Shown: positions 1 to 7,592 of the stretch, piece after piece
Layout of the letters: each line of letters begins with the position of its first letter
Position numbering within the stretch: the stretch's first letter is position 1
IMG/VR virus record: IMGVR_UViG_3300042566_000449
Span: 1 to 28,775 of that record
Reading direction: 5' to 3' (one strand)
Source: a virus
DNA length: 28,775 nt
Position numbers and translations under genes: made by a program
Notes under the pieces: generated by a model
Told to the model about the DNA's origin: nothing
Database searches by the model: none
The model's input: only the letters and a program-made list of their open reading frames with translations

Positions 1-82
1 TTTTCGTAATGCGGCGGTCTACGAAATAGACCGACACTCCTGCCTTTTTGACGGCAGCAATCACATTCTCGCGTAACCTCAT
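1..82 (-). CDS. Partial hypothetical protein, N-terminal part only
   Basis: An open frame starts with ATG at 82-80 and runs off the left edge of the window (27 codons seen, beginning MRLRENVIAAVKKAG). A strong purine-rich AAGGAGG lies just upstream but only 2 nt from the ATG, which is closer than usual. It starts about 60 nt beyond the terminator that closes the lysis operon, so it would need its own promoter. A TTGACT box followed 16 nt later by TAGCTT lies in that gap and could serve. No family is recognisable from so short a piece. Two short perfect inverted repeats (15-33 and 41-58) fall inside it, so this could instead be non-coding regulatory DNA. Confidence 0.35.
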   Translation of the reverse strand, partial: MRLRENVIAAVKKAGVSVYFVDRRITK

Positions 83-143
83 GGCCTCCTTCCCACCTAG
101 ACAGCAACGGAAGCTAGGCGCTGACCGCAAAGAGTCAAGAACG

Positions 144-182
144 AAAAACACCGATTGCACACGAGGAACAATCAGTGTTTTT
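144..182 (-). terminator. Rho-independent terminator after the lysis cassette (bidirectional shape)
   Basis: The arms CACCGATTG (149-157) and CAATCAGTG (169-177) pair over 9 bp with one G-U. They are flanked on the minus strand by a run of five T and on the plus strand also by five T. It sits 9 bp after the stop of the last lysis gene, so it probably ends the long leftward late transcript. It could also stop transcripts arriving from the other side. Confidence 0.8.
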
Positions 183-190
183 GAGAAATA

Positions 191-409
191 TCACTTAGGT
201 AGTAAGCCCAAAAAAGGGGCTATTTTTGCGGCGAGAGCGCCTAAAGTAGACGAAATACCAGCCACTAACATGAGGGTTTTCCAACCACCCTTGGCTTGAC
301 TCAAGGTTTCTTTAATCTCACGGGTGTCGGTTCTGATTTCTGTTATGTGATTCTTCAGGTATTCGACCTCCGTTTTCAGGATGGCGATATCGATTTCGGG
401 TGAACTCAC
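191..409 (-). CDS. XhlA-like membrane lysis protein
   Basis: This is a 72-residue protein starting at GTG 409-407, in a GTGA overlap with the holin stop and with a GGGGGTGA-type ribosome site just before it. Residues 5-40 are charged and heptad-like (ILKTEVEYLKNHITEIRTDT), which fits a coiled coil. Residues 44-70 form one hydrophobic segment ending in PFLGLLPK. This amphipathic-helix-then-TM layout is that of the XhlA/haemolysin family found beside holins, where it helps permeabilise the membrane. The open frame extends further upstream to 613, but that part lies antisense-shifted over the holin gene and is not credible. It is the last gene before the terminator. A second holin or an i-spanin-like role is possible. 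Confidence 0.75.
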   Translation of the reverse strand: MSSPEIDIAILKTEVEYLKNHITEIRTDTREIKETLSQAKGGWKTLMLVAGISSTLGALAAKIAPFLGLLPK

Positions 410-813
410 TTGGTCACCCCCTTGACTTTCTCGAATGTTCTGAAGCCAGCAATGCCTAACATGCCGAATGTTAGAGACATGAGGTCTGCACTGTTGAATT
501 GGGGGAGGGGAACCTTGATGCCCCAGAAGGAAGCCACCCAGACAGCGATGGGACCAACCACATACAGGAAGGCGAATGCACAGGCGCATGACCAGCCGAT
601 AGCCGGTCGCCACCCTGCGACAAACACAGAGCTATGTTTTGCCTCTTCAGTGTTGATCTGGACCTGACCCTTCATCTCCTCAATCGAGGCAGCTAGCAGG
701 GTTGCTTCCGCTTCCATCTTGGCGCGTTCGCGTGCGGCTGGATCGGGGATGCGGTCTACGAGTTTAGTGATGACCTCCCCGACAACGGGAAGAGCAGCGA
801 GGAGGGGTGCCAT
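406..813 (-). CDS. Holin, three-TM superfamily (GTA/phage holin type)
   Basis: This is a 135-residue membrane protein. The ATG at 813-811 overlaps the endolysin stop (TGATG), and GGAG lies 8 nt upstream; the open frame continues to 882, but that part is inside the endolysin gene. Residues 1-18 are hydrophobic (MAPLLAALPVVGEVI) and residues 20-60 form a charged helix (ARERAKMEAEATLLAASIEE). Then come GWRPAIGW, a long hydrophobic stretch (about 66-98) and a last hydrophobic helix (about 112-126) before a basic tail. The GWRP motif and this layout match the Holin_3TM family of phages and gene transfer agents. It would form the membrane lesion that releases or activates the M15 endolysin encoded directly upstream. 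Confidence 0.85.
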   Translation of the reverse strand: MAPLLAALPVVGEVITKLVDRIPDPAARERAKMEAEATLLAASIEEMKGQVQINTEEAKHSSVFVAGWRPAIGWSCACAFAFLYVVGPIAVWVASFWGIKVPLPQFNSADLMSLTFGMLGIAGFRTFEKVKGVTK

Positions 814-1190
814 CAGGGATACTCCTTCCAAGGCAGTTGATAATGAGGACCGTCCTTGAACGAGGTCCAATCTCCGCCCCACTCGATGGGGACGTTTTCA
901 AGCTCAGCGGCCTTCTTCACAATGTGGGAGAGCTTGTCGTAAAGCGGCCAATCCCAACGGACAGAACCACCAACCTTCACAGCGAGGTCAACGGCATGTC
1001 CATTGAGATGGCGAGACTTCATGGTTCTAGAGGCCCCCGCAGCCACCAGTTGTTTCTGGCGTTCGACGGTTCGGAGACCTTCCGTTACAATGAAGTCCAT
1101 GTCGCTGATTTCAGCGGCTTTACGAATAACTCTAACTAGATCGGGATGAACGCCAGTGAGCTTCTTTTCAGAAGACTCATTGAGTTTCAT
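813..1190 (-). CDS. Endolysin, peptidase family M15 (L-alanyl-D-glutamate endopeptidase type)
   Basis: This is a 125-residue soluble enzyme. The M15 zinc signature is intact: SRHLNGHAVDL gives ligands His61 and Asp68, IEWGGDW supplies the catalytic Glu103, and DGPHYQL supplies the third ligand His116. T5-type phage endolysins of about 130-140 residues share this arrangement and cut the peptide stem of peptidoglycan. It has no signal peptide or SAR segment, so export must depend on the holin next door (1-nt overlap at its stop). Its start overlaps the preceding 51-aa gene by 14 nt, which fits translational coupling. A D,D-carboxypeptidase specificity cannot be excluded from sequence alone. Confidence 0.9.
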   Translation of the reverse strand: MKLNESSEKKLTGVHPDLVRVIRKAAEISDMDFIVTEGLRTVERQKQLVAAGASRTMKSRHLNGHAVDLAVKVGGSVRWDWPLYDKLSHIVKKAAELENVPIEWGGDWTSFKDGPHYQLPWKEYP

Positions 1191-1332
1191 TAGGTGGATT
1201 CTCTGGAATCATTTCAGGGGGCGGGGGTGGCTTATCGAGTTCCTTCCATACCCACTCAGTACCTGTCCAAACAGCGAAATAACCTTCTGGAATTGGAGTA
1301 GGCATAGGAGGTGTCCAAACACACTGTTCCAT
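1177..1332 (-). CDS. Small proline-rich hypothetical protein
   Basis: This is a 51-residue protein starting MEQCVWTPPMPTPIPEGY, with a Trp-rich centre (YFAVWTGTEWVWKEL) and a C-terminal PPPPPEMIPENPP tail. The ATG at 1332 follows AAGG by 7 nt and lies 2 nt after the stop of the collar fibre gene; the longer frame from 1368 is inside that fibre gene. Position between the fibre and the endolysin, and the WTGTEWVW pattern seen in short phage tail-fibre-associated proteins, suggest a virion accessory or chaperone. This is inference and no family is assigned. Confidence 0.7.
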   Translation of the reverse strand: MEQCVWTPPMPTPIPEGYFAVWTGTEWVWKELDKPPPPPEMIPENPPNETQ

Positions 1333-1334
1333 AG

Positions 1335-1928
1335 TCAAACCTTGATAATGTAGTTGGTGGCAACCCACGGCTGCTCAACAGAAACAGGACTTCCAGAACC
1401 TGTGTTCTGAATAGAAATGTTGGTAGTAGAGCCATAGATGCCAATACCGGTCCCACTTGCTGACGTGGCGAAAACACCTTGCCCACCGTTCATTGAATAG
1501 GACGATGTATAAGGGCTTCCACCACCACCATAGGCCGAAACGTAGTAATGATGCGCGTGGCCGGGGTCAGCCACACCGTGGGCGTGACCGGGATCGGTGA
1601 CAGCGTGGTTGTGAGCAGGAAGCTGTGCGGTGGTTAGGGTAACCGTTGATGCACCACCCGTTGTACCACGCGCTCTCGTGCCGCTTACTCCAACCGGAAT
1701 ACGGTCTTGCGTATTCGGAAGGTTGAATGTGGTTGTACCGTTACCAGCGCCATAAGCCGTACCAATGGCCGCAAAGAGATCAGCGTAGGTTGTGCGGGAA
1801 ACGGCAGAGCCATCACACAACAGCCAGCCTGTTGGTGCCGAAGCGCCAGCATAGGGAAGCATTACGCCTGATGGGACAAGGCCGATACCAGTTGATGCAC
1901 CGGAAGCTAGATTGACTGCGTTAGTCAT
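1335..1928 (-). CDS. Tail fibre protein with phage tail-collar domain
   Basis: This 197-residue protein contains a clear collar domain near its start: GVMLPYAGASAPTGWLLCDG, then YADLFAAIGTAYG and FNLPNTQDRIPVG. It is followed by TLTTAQLPAHNHAV and two DPGHAH repeats (about residues 108-127). His-x-His arrays of this kind coordinate metal at the threefold axis of fibre tips. A Gly/Ser-rich region and a beta-type C terminus (VEQPWVATNYIIKV) complete it. The start overlaps the preceding small gene by 8 nt. It probably forms the distal, receptor-facing part of a fibre made with the 455-aa and 723-aa proteins. A paralogue with the same domain lies at 21830-22555. Confidence 0.9.
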   Translation of the reverse strand: MTNAVNLASGASTGIGLVPSGVMLPYAGASAPTGWLLCDGSAVSRTTYADLFAAIGTAYGAGNGTTTFNLPNTQDRIPVGVSGTRARGTTGGASTVTLTTAQLPAHNHAVTDPGHAHGVADPGHAHHYYVSAYGGGGSPYTSSYSMNGGQGVFATSASGTGIGIYGSTTNISIQNTGSGSPVSVEQPWVATNYIIKV

Positions 1929-2103
1929 TCGTCACCTCCGGTTCAGAGATGGTCAACTCACCGTCTTCCACCAGCTTCATAATGTTCTGGTAGTCCGTGT
2001 TTTTTGGGTCAATAGGTACAAACGAAGTGACACCATCAATGTCCACACGAATACCAGCAAGATCACCGTTGATGCTAAAAAAGTATTGGGCGTTTTTGTA
2101 CAT
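1921..2103 (-). CDS. Small fibre-associated protein (possible tail fibre assembly/accessory)
   Basis: This is a 60-residue protein starting MYKNAQYFFSINGDLAGIRV and acidic at its end (LTISEPEVTND). GGAG lies 8 nt before the ATG at 2103 and overlaps the stop of the upstream fibre; the frame extends to 2130 inside that fibre, which I reject. Short proteins opening with a YFFS/INGD-like beta segment and containing IDP..NTDYQNIMKLVEDGEL are common between phage tail fibre genes, where they act as chaperones or accessory subunits. The family role is from memory and the exact function is unknown. Confidence 0.75.
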   Translation of the reverse strand: MYKNAQYFFSINGDLAGIRVDIDGVTSFVPIDPKNTDYQNIMKLVEDGELTISEPEVTND

Positions 2104-2105
2104 GC

Positions 2106-3473
2106 TTATAGCTCCGACGATGCGGTCCAAGTGCCTACACCGGTCCAGCCGCTAAAGTTCGTGACGGCTTGAGCCATATACTCAAACTTGTCAGTGCGAA
2201 CGCTATTTAAGACAAGCGAAAAGGATGCTGCCGTTCCACCACTGTAATATTGGAAGTTGGACGTAGTTATTGTTGGCGCTGCTCTTTTTGTAACGGCAAA
2301 GCGAACATCGCCATAGCCATAGGTAACACCGGATAGGTTCATATAGAAGAACGGTTGATAGCCAACTTCAAAATACCTTTGGCATAATGTGAACTCCAAC
2401 CCATACGGTCTTCGTTCAAATGAAGTGGCCACAGTGCCAACTTCTAGTTGAACACCTGTGAGGTAGAAGGTTGCACCCGCTGTGCCAATTACAGATACAG
2501 AGCCTGCCGCAGCAACATAGTTGGCCGCAGCCCATGTCCCCGGTGTTCCACTATAAGTAGAACCAGCGCCAAGGCCAAAGAGAAGGTATAAACCAACACC
2601 ATTATTGTTAAACCATGTACCTGATGTGTCGCCAGCAATAGTAAGCGTCTTGTATTCCCACGTATTAGCGGAATTTATCGGATAAGAGAAGGCGTAGCTT
2701 CGATCTGACGCACTATTTTTTACAGCCCCACCAAATGTTCCGGTCAGCGAAGATCGTACCCAAAAAGAGATGGTTACTGGCTGCGCTGAGGCTGTTCCCC
2801 AACCTAGATCACCAAAGTTGAGGCCCTCAATCGCTTGTCCTACAAGAGCAAACTGTGTTGCGGCAAGTGTTGCATCTGCCGTTCCCGTAGTTAGCAATAA
2901 GGAGTTTGTGAAGCCAGCGGGTGCGACCGTGCTTTGCTGCATGGTCATAGTACCGTCTGTAGCTTCAGTACCAAACCACCTATCAACACCATACAAGCCA
3001 CTACCAGCAAGCGTAATCGTTCCGCCACGCTGGTTAATTGTCATGTCACCATTAATAATGCGATTACGGAACATCAAAGACGAGCTAGTGACAACCATAG
3101 GAACCGTAAGGTTCCCCGTCATCGTGTCACCAGTGCGCTTCACCGCATCGGTGTAAGTGATCTGGGGGTAGCTAATGACCTCAATGGTATCTCCAGCCGT
3201 ACAGCCATTCACAAACACAATGCTTGTACCATTAGTGGCAGTGAAGTCAGCCGGAGCCAACTTCACGCCGTTGCGGTACACGTCAATAGTGCCAACCAGA
3301 TAGTTCATTGTGAACGTGGTCTGGCCCGCTGTTGCTGTGAAGACCGTGCGGTTGAACTGGTTGCCGGGAGTGAGAACTACCCAAGCAGTCCCATTCCAAA
3401 CGTAGGTTGGGCCACTTGAAGGAGTATAAACTTGGTTCGTCGTAGGAGACGAAGGAAAATCAAATGCCATCAT
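2106..3473 (-). CDS. Tail fibre / carbohydrate-binding-type fibre protein
   Basis: This 455-residue protein has three parts. Residues 1-35 (FPSSPTTNQVYTPSSGPTYV, WNGTAWVVL) form the short repeat typical of phage fibre starts. Residues about 40-120 resemble a T7-like fibre beta region (FTMNYLVGTIDVYRNGVKL) ending in the collagen-like KRTGDTMTGNLTVP. From about 135 a RNRIINGDMTINQRGG and VDRWF motif opens a jelly-roll carbohydrate-binding-type module that closes with GVQLEVGTVATSFERRPYG and LCQRYFE. That module is widespread in phage receptor-binding fibres. The start is MMAF at 3473, just after the larger fibre. It probably interacts with host surface glycans. Confidence 0.85.
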   Translation of the reverse strand: MMAFDFPSSPTTNQVYTPSSGPTYVWNGTAWVVLTPGNQFNRTVFTATAGQTTFTMNYLVGTIDVYRNGVKLAPADFTATNGTSIVFVNGCTAGDTIEVISYPQITYTDAVKRTGDTMTGNLTVPMVVTSSSLMFRNRIINGDMTINQRGGTITLAGSGLYGVDRWFGTEATDGTMTMQQSTVAPAGFTNSLLLTTGTADATLAATQFALVGQAIEGLNFGDLGWGTASAQPVTISFWVRSSLTGTFGGAVKNSASDRSYAFSYPINSANTWEYKTLTIAGDTSGTWFNNNGVGLYLLFGLGAGSTYSGTPGTWAAANYVAAAGSVSVIGTAGATFYLTGVQLEVGTVATSFERRPYGLEFTLCQRYFEVGYQPFFYMNLSGVTYGYGDVRFAVTKRAAPTITTSNFQYYSGGTAASFSLVLNSVRTDKFEYMAQAVTNFSGWTGVGTWTASSEL

Positions 3474-3481
3474 TCGTATCC

Positions 3482-5653
3482 TTATGCTGCTCTAACTAGA
3501 AAGCCTTGGAACCAATTAGAGAACTCTTTCACGTTGTAGCCCCACTGTTGAGTACCAGCTCCATTGCAGAAACCAAAAATTTCAATGTAGTCCGTTGTAC
3601 CATTCATATATACGAGCGCATCATAAGAAAGCTGATGCATATTGGACGTAGCACTTGCTTCTTGCGAGCGTCTATATAACGCTCCATTCTTTCTAATTTC
3701 AGACCAGAACGCTTGATTAAGGGCGTTAATTCGAAGAATGCCATGAATCTGATAATAACCAGCTATCGTTGGTTGGAAGCGAGAAGTCGTATTGTTATAG
3801 AAACTATTTGAGTCATACTCTTCGACATCAAAGTTGATTTTGACTGTAGTCCCGCCTGTGACCGCCTGATAGTTGGATGCGTAGGCGCTAAATACAGGTG
3901 AAGCAATGATGGTATTATTATTGACCAGAAGCGAGCCAGTGCTTGTCTGGCCAGAAACAGTAAGCGCAGATAGCGTTGACGAACCGGTGACACTCAAAGC
4001 ACCTAGAGTAGCTGTACCAGTTACACCAAGGTTGGCGCTGGCGGTTATATTCCCGCTTACACCAAGTGTCCCACTCGCAGAAATACTTCCCGTAACACTC
4101 AGGCTTCCAGATAGGCTTCCACCAGAAAGAGGAAGATAGGCACCGGAGGAGGCCCAAGCCGTTATGTCCACCCACTGAGAGCTATTAGCGTCTGTGTAGT
4201 ATACATACATGTGTCCATCGGCGGAGTTCCACCAGAGATCGCCAGCGCCAGCATTAGATGGTGGTGTGTCGCCAATCGCTGCGCCACCACCAATGTTACC
4301 CCAGCTAGAGCCGTAGCCTTCGAACTTACCTGTGGAGGTGTTGTAGCGAATGTAACCAGCCGCAGGAGACGCTGGGCGCTGAGCGGTTGAGCCAGCAGGC
4401 AAGTATGCAGAGCCGGTGACAGCATCCTGTTGCACCACACCAGACGTGTTGAGCAAAGCTGCCGAACCAAGACCAAGCGAGGTGCGCTGAGCCGCTGCAT
4501 CAGCAGCAGTGAGCAACGCACGGCCAGCCGTTGTCGAGTCGCTAATCTGAGAGGCTGTGTGCGTGTGGACCAACGCAGCCTTTGTCGCCAAGCCAGCATT
4601 AAGCTGCTGCAAGGGGACAGGCTCAAGGTTGGCTATTGCGTCACCATATAGCACCAGAGGACCTGTCATGGTCGAGCCAGCCTTCTGGACGAACATCGTG
4701 CCAGCAGCGTAGGCATCAACCCACACAGAGCCTGTGTAGACCTTCATAGCCGAAGAAACGGTGTTAAAGTAAAGCGCACCAGCGACAAGCGGGTTACCGT
4801 CATTGTCAGTGGTTGGGTCGCTGGACTTCGCACCTAGATAGCGATCATCGAACGAGTCAAAAGCAGCAAAGGTTTGGTCGCGTGCAGTCTCAGCAGCGGC
4901 CTGAGCAGAAGCAGCACTCGTTGCAGAGCTAGCCGAAGCTGTTGCGGAACTAGCCGAAGCCGAAGCGCTAGACGCAGCGTTCGTGGCAGACGTTGCCGCT
5001 TGCTGAGCATTGTACTTAGCAGAGTATTCACCGCCAGCCACAGGGCCAGCCGTGTAGGTAGCCCACTTGTTAGCACTGAGTTCAGCGGCAAGAGCGTTAG
5101 CCTCACTCGTGTCAGCATTGGCTGCGCTTGTGGCCGCATTGGTTGCGGAGGTCGAAGCAGCAGAGGCGCTGGACGCAGCGGCTGTGGCCGAACCTGAAGC
5201 TGCTGTTGCGCTTGACGCTGCGTTGGTAGCGCTTGTAGAGGCGCTGCCTGCGCTCGTGGAAGCGTTCGTAGCGCTTGTCGCAGCGTTCGACGCTGATACA
5301 GAAGCAGCAGTAGCCGAAGACGAAGCTGCGTTCTCGCTCGCAAGAGCGTTTGCCGCACTGGTTGACGCTGCGTTGGCGCTGTTGGACGAGTTGGTAGCTG
5401 ACGTGCTGGCCGTTGTCGCAGAGTTAGCTGCGGCAGAGGCGCTAGTAGCTGAGTTAGAAGCATAGGTGGACGAGTTGTTCGCACTGGTTGCTGAAGCGGC
5501 AGCAGACGAAGCAGCAGCAGCCGCACTAGCAGCAGCATTGTCACCAGCGTTTAGCGCAGTGTTAGCTGCATCCTGAGCGTCCTGAACAAGCTCGTCAATG
5601 TTACGATATTCAGTAGGCGTAGGGTTGTTCCCGTAGAAACTAGAGTTAGTCAT
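3482..5653 (-). CDS. Long Ala/Ser-rich tail fibre with C1q-like tip
   Basis: This is a 723-residue fibre. Residues 1-20 (FYGNNPTPTEYRNIDELVQD) probably attach to the tail. Residues about 25-290 are a low-complexity Ala/Ser/Thr/Asn repeat of the SATxASxxA type, predicted to be a long trimeric helical shaft. Next come FDDRYLGAKSSDPTTDNDGN and LYFNTVSSAMKVYTGSVW, a SMTGPLVLYGD collagen-like segment and several GSLSVTG-type beta repeats. The C terminus (about 580-720: FSAYASNYQAV, INFDVEEYDSN, GYYQIHGILRI) has the pattern of a C1q/TNF-like trimeric domain, presumably the receptor-binding tip. The repeat is biased enough to create long false open frames on the other strand. Confidence 0.88.
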   Translation of the reverse strand: MTNSSFYGNNPTPTEYRNIDELVQDAQDAANTALNAGDNAAASAAAAASSAAASATSANNSSTYASNSATSASAAANSATTASTSATNSSNSANAASTSAANALASENAASSSATAASVSASNAATSATNASTSAGSASTSATNAASSATAASGSATAAASSASAASTSATNAATSAANADTSEANALAAELSANKWATYTAGPVAGGEYSAKYNAQQAATSATNAASSASASASSATASASSATSAASAQAAAETARDQTFAAFDSFDDRYLGAKSSDPTTDNDGNPLVAGALYFNTVSSAMKVYTGSVWVDAYAAGTMFVQKAGSTMTGPLVLYGDAIANLEPVPLQQLNAGLATKAALVHTHTASQISDSTTAGRALLTAADAAAQRTSLGLGSAALLNTSGVVQQDAVTGSAYLPAGSTAQRPASPAAGYIRYNTSTGKFEGYGSSWGNIGGGAAIGDTPPSNAGAGDLWWNSADGHMYVYYTDANSSQWVDITAWASSGAYLPLSGGSLSGSLSVTGSISASGTLGVSGNITASANLGVTGTATLGALSVTGSSTLSALTVSGQTSTGSLLVNNNTIIASPVFSAYASNYQAVTGGTTVKINFDVEEYDSNSFYNNTTSRFQPTIAGYYQIHGILRINALNQAFWSEIRKNGALYRRSQEASATSNMHQLSYDALVYMNGTTDYIEIFGFCNGAGTQQWGYNVKEFSNWFQGFLVRAA

Positions 5654-5664
5654 GGGAACCCTCC

Positions 5665-6294
5665 TTAATCATAATTACGGTAATTCATGCCGTATGCGGG
5701 TGAAATCGCTGCGCCTGCGCTGAGTTCATCAAGCTGCATCTGCGTGAGAAGCTCATCGAGAGCAGCAACAAAACGCTGTTCAAAAGCATCTCTGCGATTG
5801 TCTAGGTAGTAGTCAGCAGCGAAGCTGAGCGCACCATAAATGATAACGTCTGCTGCAATCTCAGTGAGCCAGTTAGTGTCGGCATCTGCTGAGAGGTTAG
5901 CAAAGTTACAGAAGTAGTCGATACGAATTTTGCCAGCGGTGATAGGCTGGGGGGCTAGAACAAACACGCCACCTTCACGAGCGTAATAGGCAGCGTTGCC
6001 TACCATCTGACGCTGGCTGTAGACGTAACCAAGGTCACGGCGAGACAGCTTGTGCCAGTAGCCGCTGCTGTCCTGCCAGAGAATGTTAATGACACCGAGA
6101 AGGTCACCGGGAACGTCAACGGAGAGTTCGTTGGCAGGGGTCTCGATTTCGACGCTCTTCTCCATAGCCGGGACACGAAGGACACGCTGCGCCCGCTGGA
6201 TGGCCTGCTGTACAAAGTTTTCAGTCAGGGTAGGCGTAATGTCCCTGCGGTTTAGAACCGCTTGGAACTGTGCCTTCACTTGTCCATAATTCAT
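5665..6294 (-). CDS. Head-tail connector/adaptor protein (DUF6682-like)
   Basis: This 209-residue protein opens MNYGQVKAQFQAVLNRRDIT, followed by FVQQAIQRAQRVLRVPAMEK, a beta-rich middle (YVYSQRQMVGNAAYYAREGG) and a helical C terminus (FEQRFVAALDELLTQMQLDE). This is the pattern I associate with the phage adaptor family that joins the portal ring to the tail in short-tailed phages with an SU10-type capsid. Its place two genes after the capsid gene and before the fibres fits. Stop and start spacing to its neighbours is a few bases, so it is co-transcribed. The family assignment is from recognition only. Confidence 0.75.
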   Translation of the reverse strand: MNYGQVKAQFQAVLNRRDITPTLTENFVQQAIQRAQRVLRVPAMEKSVEIETPANELSVDVPGDLLGVINILWQDSSGYWHKLSRRDLGYVYSQRQMVGNAAYYAREGGVFVLAPQPITAGKIRIDYFCNFANLSADADTNWLTEIAADVIIYGALSFAADYYLDNRRDAFEQRFVAALDELLTQMQLDELSAGAAISPAYGMNYRNYD

Positions 6295-6297
6295 TCG

Positions 6298-6597
6298 TTA
6301 AAGCCTTTTTTCAGTCGCAATGAAATAATCGAGGCCTTCAGCCTTCAGCTTTGCGAGGGTCTTCTTTACAGGCTCTTTGGTGCAATCGTAGCCCTGTCGT
6401 AGCCAAGCCTCATGCAGGGCAGCAGGGATAGAGCAAGCCTTGTGAAACTCACCAGCCCGTCCAGATGAAGCCTTACGTTCTTCAGCGAGGGCATCAAGGT
6501 AATCTTGTGGTATGTCCTGAAAGCGCTTGATTATAAGAGGTGTCTCTTGGTCGCCTTCTAGGAACTCAACTTGTGATTCAATAATGTCTTTTGTCAT
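6298..6597 (-). CDS. Small structural-region protein, unknown
   Basis: This is a 99-residue protein if it starts at ATG 6597 (MTKDIIESQVEFLEGDQE). An alternative ATG at 6645 would add 16 residues, but that stretch is the strong hairpin described separately, so the downstream start is preferred even though no good ribosome site is visible. It contains RFQDIPQDYLDALAEERKAS and VKKTLAKLKAEGLDYFIATEKRL, which are mostly helical and charged. Small proteins of this sort lie between capsid and adaptor genes in related podoviruses, often as a minor head protein. No family is assigned. Confidence 0.7.
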   Translation of the reverse strand: MTKDIIESQVEFLEGDQETPLIIKRFQDIPQDYLDALAEERKASSGRAGEFHKACSIPAALHEAWLRQGYDCTKEPVKKTLAKLKAEGLDYFIATEKRL

Positions 6598-6609
6598 ATC
6601 AATAGGGTG

Positions 6610-6638
6610 GGAGACCCAGAGTAAAACCCTGAGTCCCC
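6610..6638 (-). promoter_or_regulatory. Stable hairpin just after the major capsid gene
   Basis: The arms 6610-6621 and 6627-6638 pair over all 12 bp in the leftward RNA (three G-U pairs) around a 5-nt loop. No U-tract follows, so it is more likely an mRNA stabiliser, processing site or partial attenuator than a full terminator. It would favour high capsid expression over the genes that follow. Confidence 0.7.
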
Positions 6639-6654
6639 CTTCCATTAAACGAGA

Positions 6655-7575
6655 TTAGGGAGCAGCGCCATCAACGATGACAGCCGAAGCCTTCTTGTTA
6701 CGGTGCTTGAGCGAGTATTCGCCAACAAGCATCATCTTGGTGTTGTCGCCGTCCTTAGCGAGCGTCTCGCGGGTCCACGGACGAAGAGTACACGTCTTCC
6801 ACATATCGGGGTCGAACACGAGCGTGTCGATCTGCGTGTCACCAGCGTTAGCACCACGCTGGAAGCGGTTCAGAACAACCTTCTGCTCACCGAACGGGGA
6901 CACATAGAGGTCCACAGCGTTGATGATTGCACGGTCGTTCTTGTCGTTCTCAATCGTGCGGTAACGGCCAGCGGCCTTAGCGAACGCAGCGATTTCCACC
7001 GAGTTGCCGGGAGTGACCATGATAACGGACGGGTCGGAACCCTCACCATACAACTCCTGAAGAGTCGTGAGGAGAGCAGCTTCCGTGAGCTTGTTACCAG
7101 CGCCCGTGTAGTTGATGAGCGTCGAGTCAATCTGAGCCTGATAGCCCGCGAACTTACGAGCGGTCGAGGAGTTACCCGCAACAGCCGTCTGACCCGTGCC
7201 AACCAGAGCGTATTCAAAGTCACGCTTCACTTCGAAGCCAGCCTTGCTCATCTGGTAGGCGCTTTCACGCGCACGGCCATAGGTCGAGATCGCATCAGCG
7301 GTGTCAGAGACCTTGATGGTCTTTTCCAGAATCTGCGTGTAGTTGTTACGCATCACGGTCGGGGTCAGCGTTGCGTCCGAAGCGGTGAAGCCTTCAACCG
7401 CAGCGTTCACCTGAACGGCACGGAGCGAATCTTCCTGCCACTGGAACAGCGTGTTCGTGACCTTTTCCGAACCAATCATCGTCTGGAACGGAACCTTGGT
7501 CGGGGAGATGTTGGAAATCAGGTCGGAGACATCTTCTTTCTTACCAACCTGATCGTAGGAATAAAACTGAGCCAT
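6655..7575 (-). CDS. Major capsid protein, SU10-like (DUF5309)
   Basis: This 306-residue protein starts MAQFYSYDQVGKKEDVSDLI. ISNISPTKVPFQTMIG, FQWQEDSLRA, TQILEKTIKVSDTADAISTYGR and DFEYALVGTG are the order and wording expected of the SU10 major capsid family (HK97 fold). The C-terminal half has DLYVSPFGEQKVVLNRFQ, FDPDMWKTCTLRPWTRETLA and GEYSLKHRNKKASAVI. It follows the acidic scaffold protein with an 18-bp gap and is followed by a strong hairpin. An upstream ribosome site (AAAGGATTG) supports this start. This is the building block of the icosahedral shell. Confidence 0.9.
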   Translation of the reverse strand: MAQFYSYDQVGKKEDVSDLISNISPTKVPFQTMIGSEKVTNTLFQWQEDSLRAVQVNAAVEGFTASDATLTPTVMRNNYTQILEKTIKVSDTADAISTYGRARESAYQMSKAGFEVKRDFEYALVGTGQTAVAGNSSTARKFAGYQAQIDSTLINYTGAGNKLTEAALLTTLQELYGEGSDPSVIMVTPGNSVEIAAFAKAAGRYRTIENDKNDRAIINAVDLYVSPFGEQKVVLNRFQRGANAGDTQIDTLVFDPDMWKTCTLRPWTRETLAKDGDNTKMMLVGEYSLKHRNKKASAVIVDGAAP

Positions 7576-7592
7576 TATACAATCCTTTTTAA

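Noticed and set aside
48-299. Plus-strand frame of 83 codons at the left end
   Set aside because: It crosses the terminator at 144-182 and the XhlA-like gene on the other strand, has no ribosome site and shows no protein-like pattern.
4834-5544. Long Leu/Arg-rich frames on both strands opposite or within the fibre gene
   Set aside because: They are by-products of the Ala/Ser repeat codons of the 723-aa fibre; composition is absurdly repetitive.
2106-5653. Diversity-generating retroelement acting on the fibre genes
   Set aside because: No reverse transcriptase gene and no template/variable repeat pair was found in the window.
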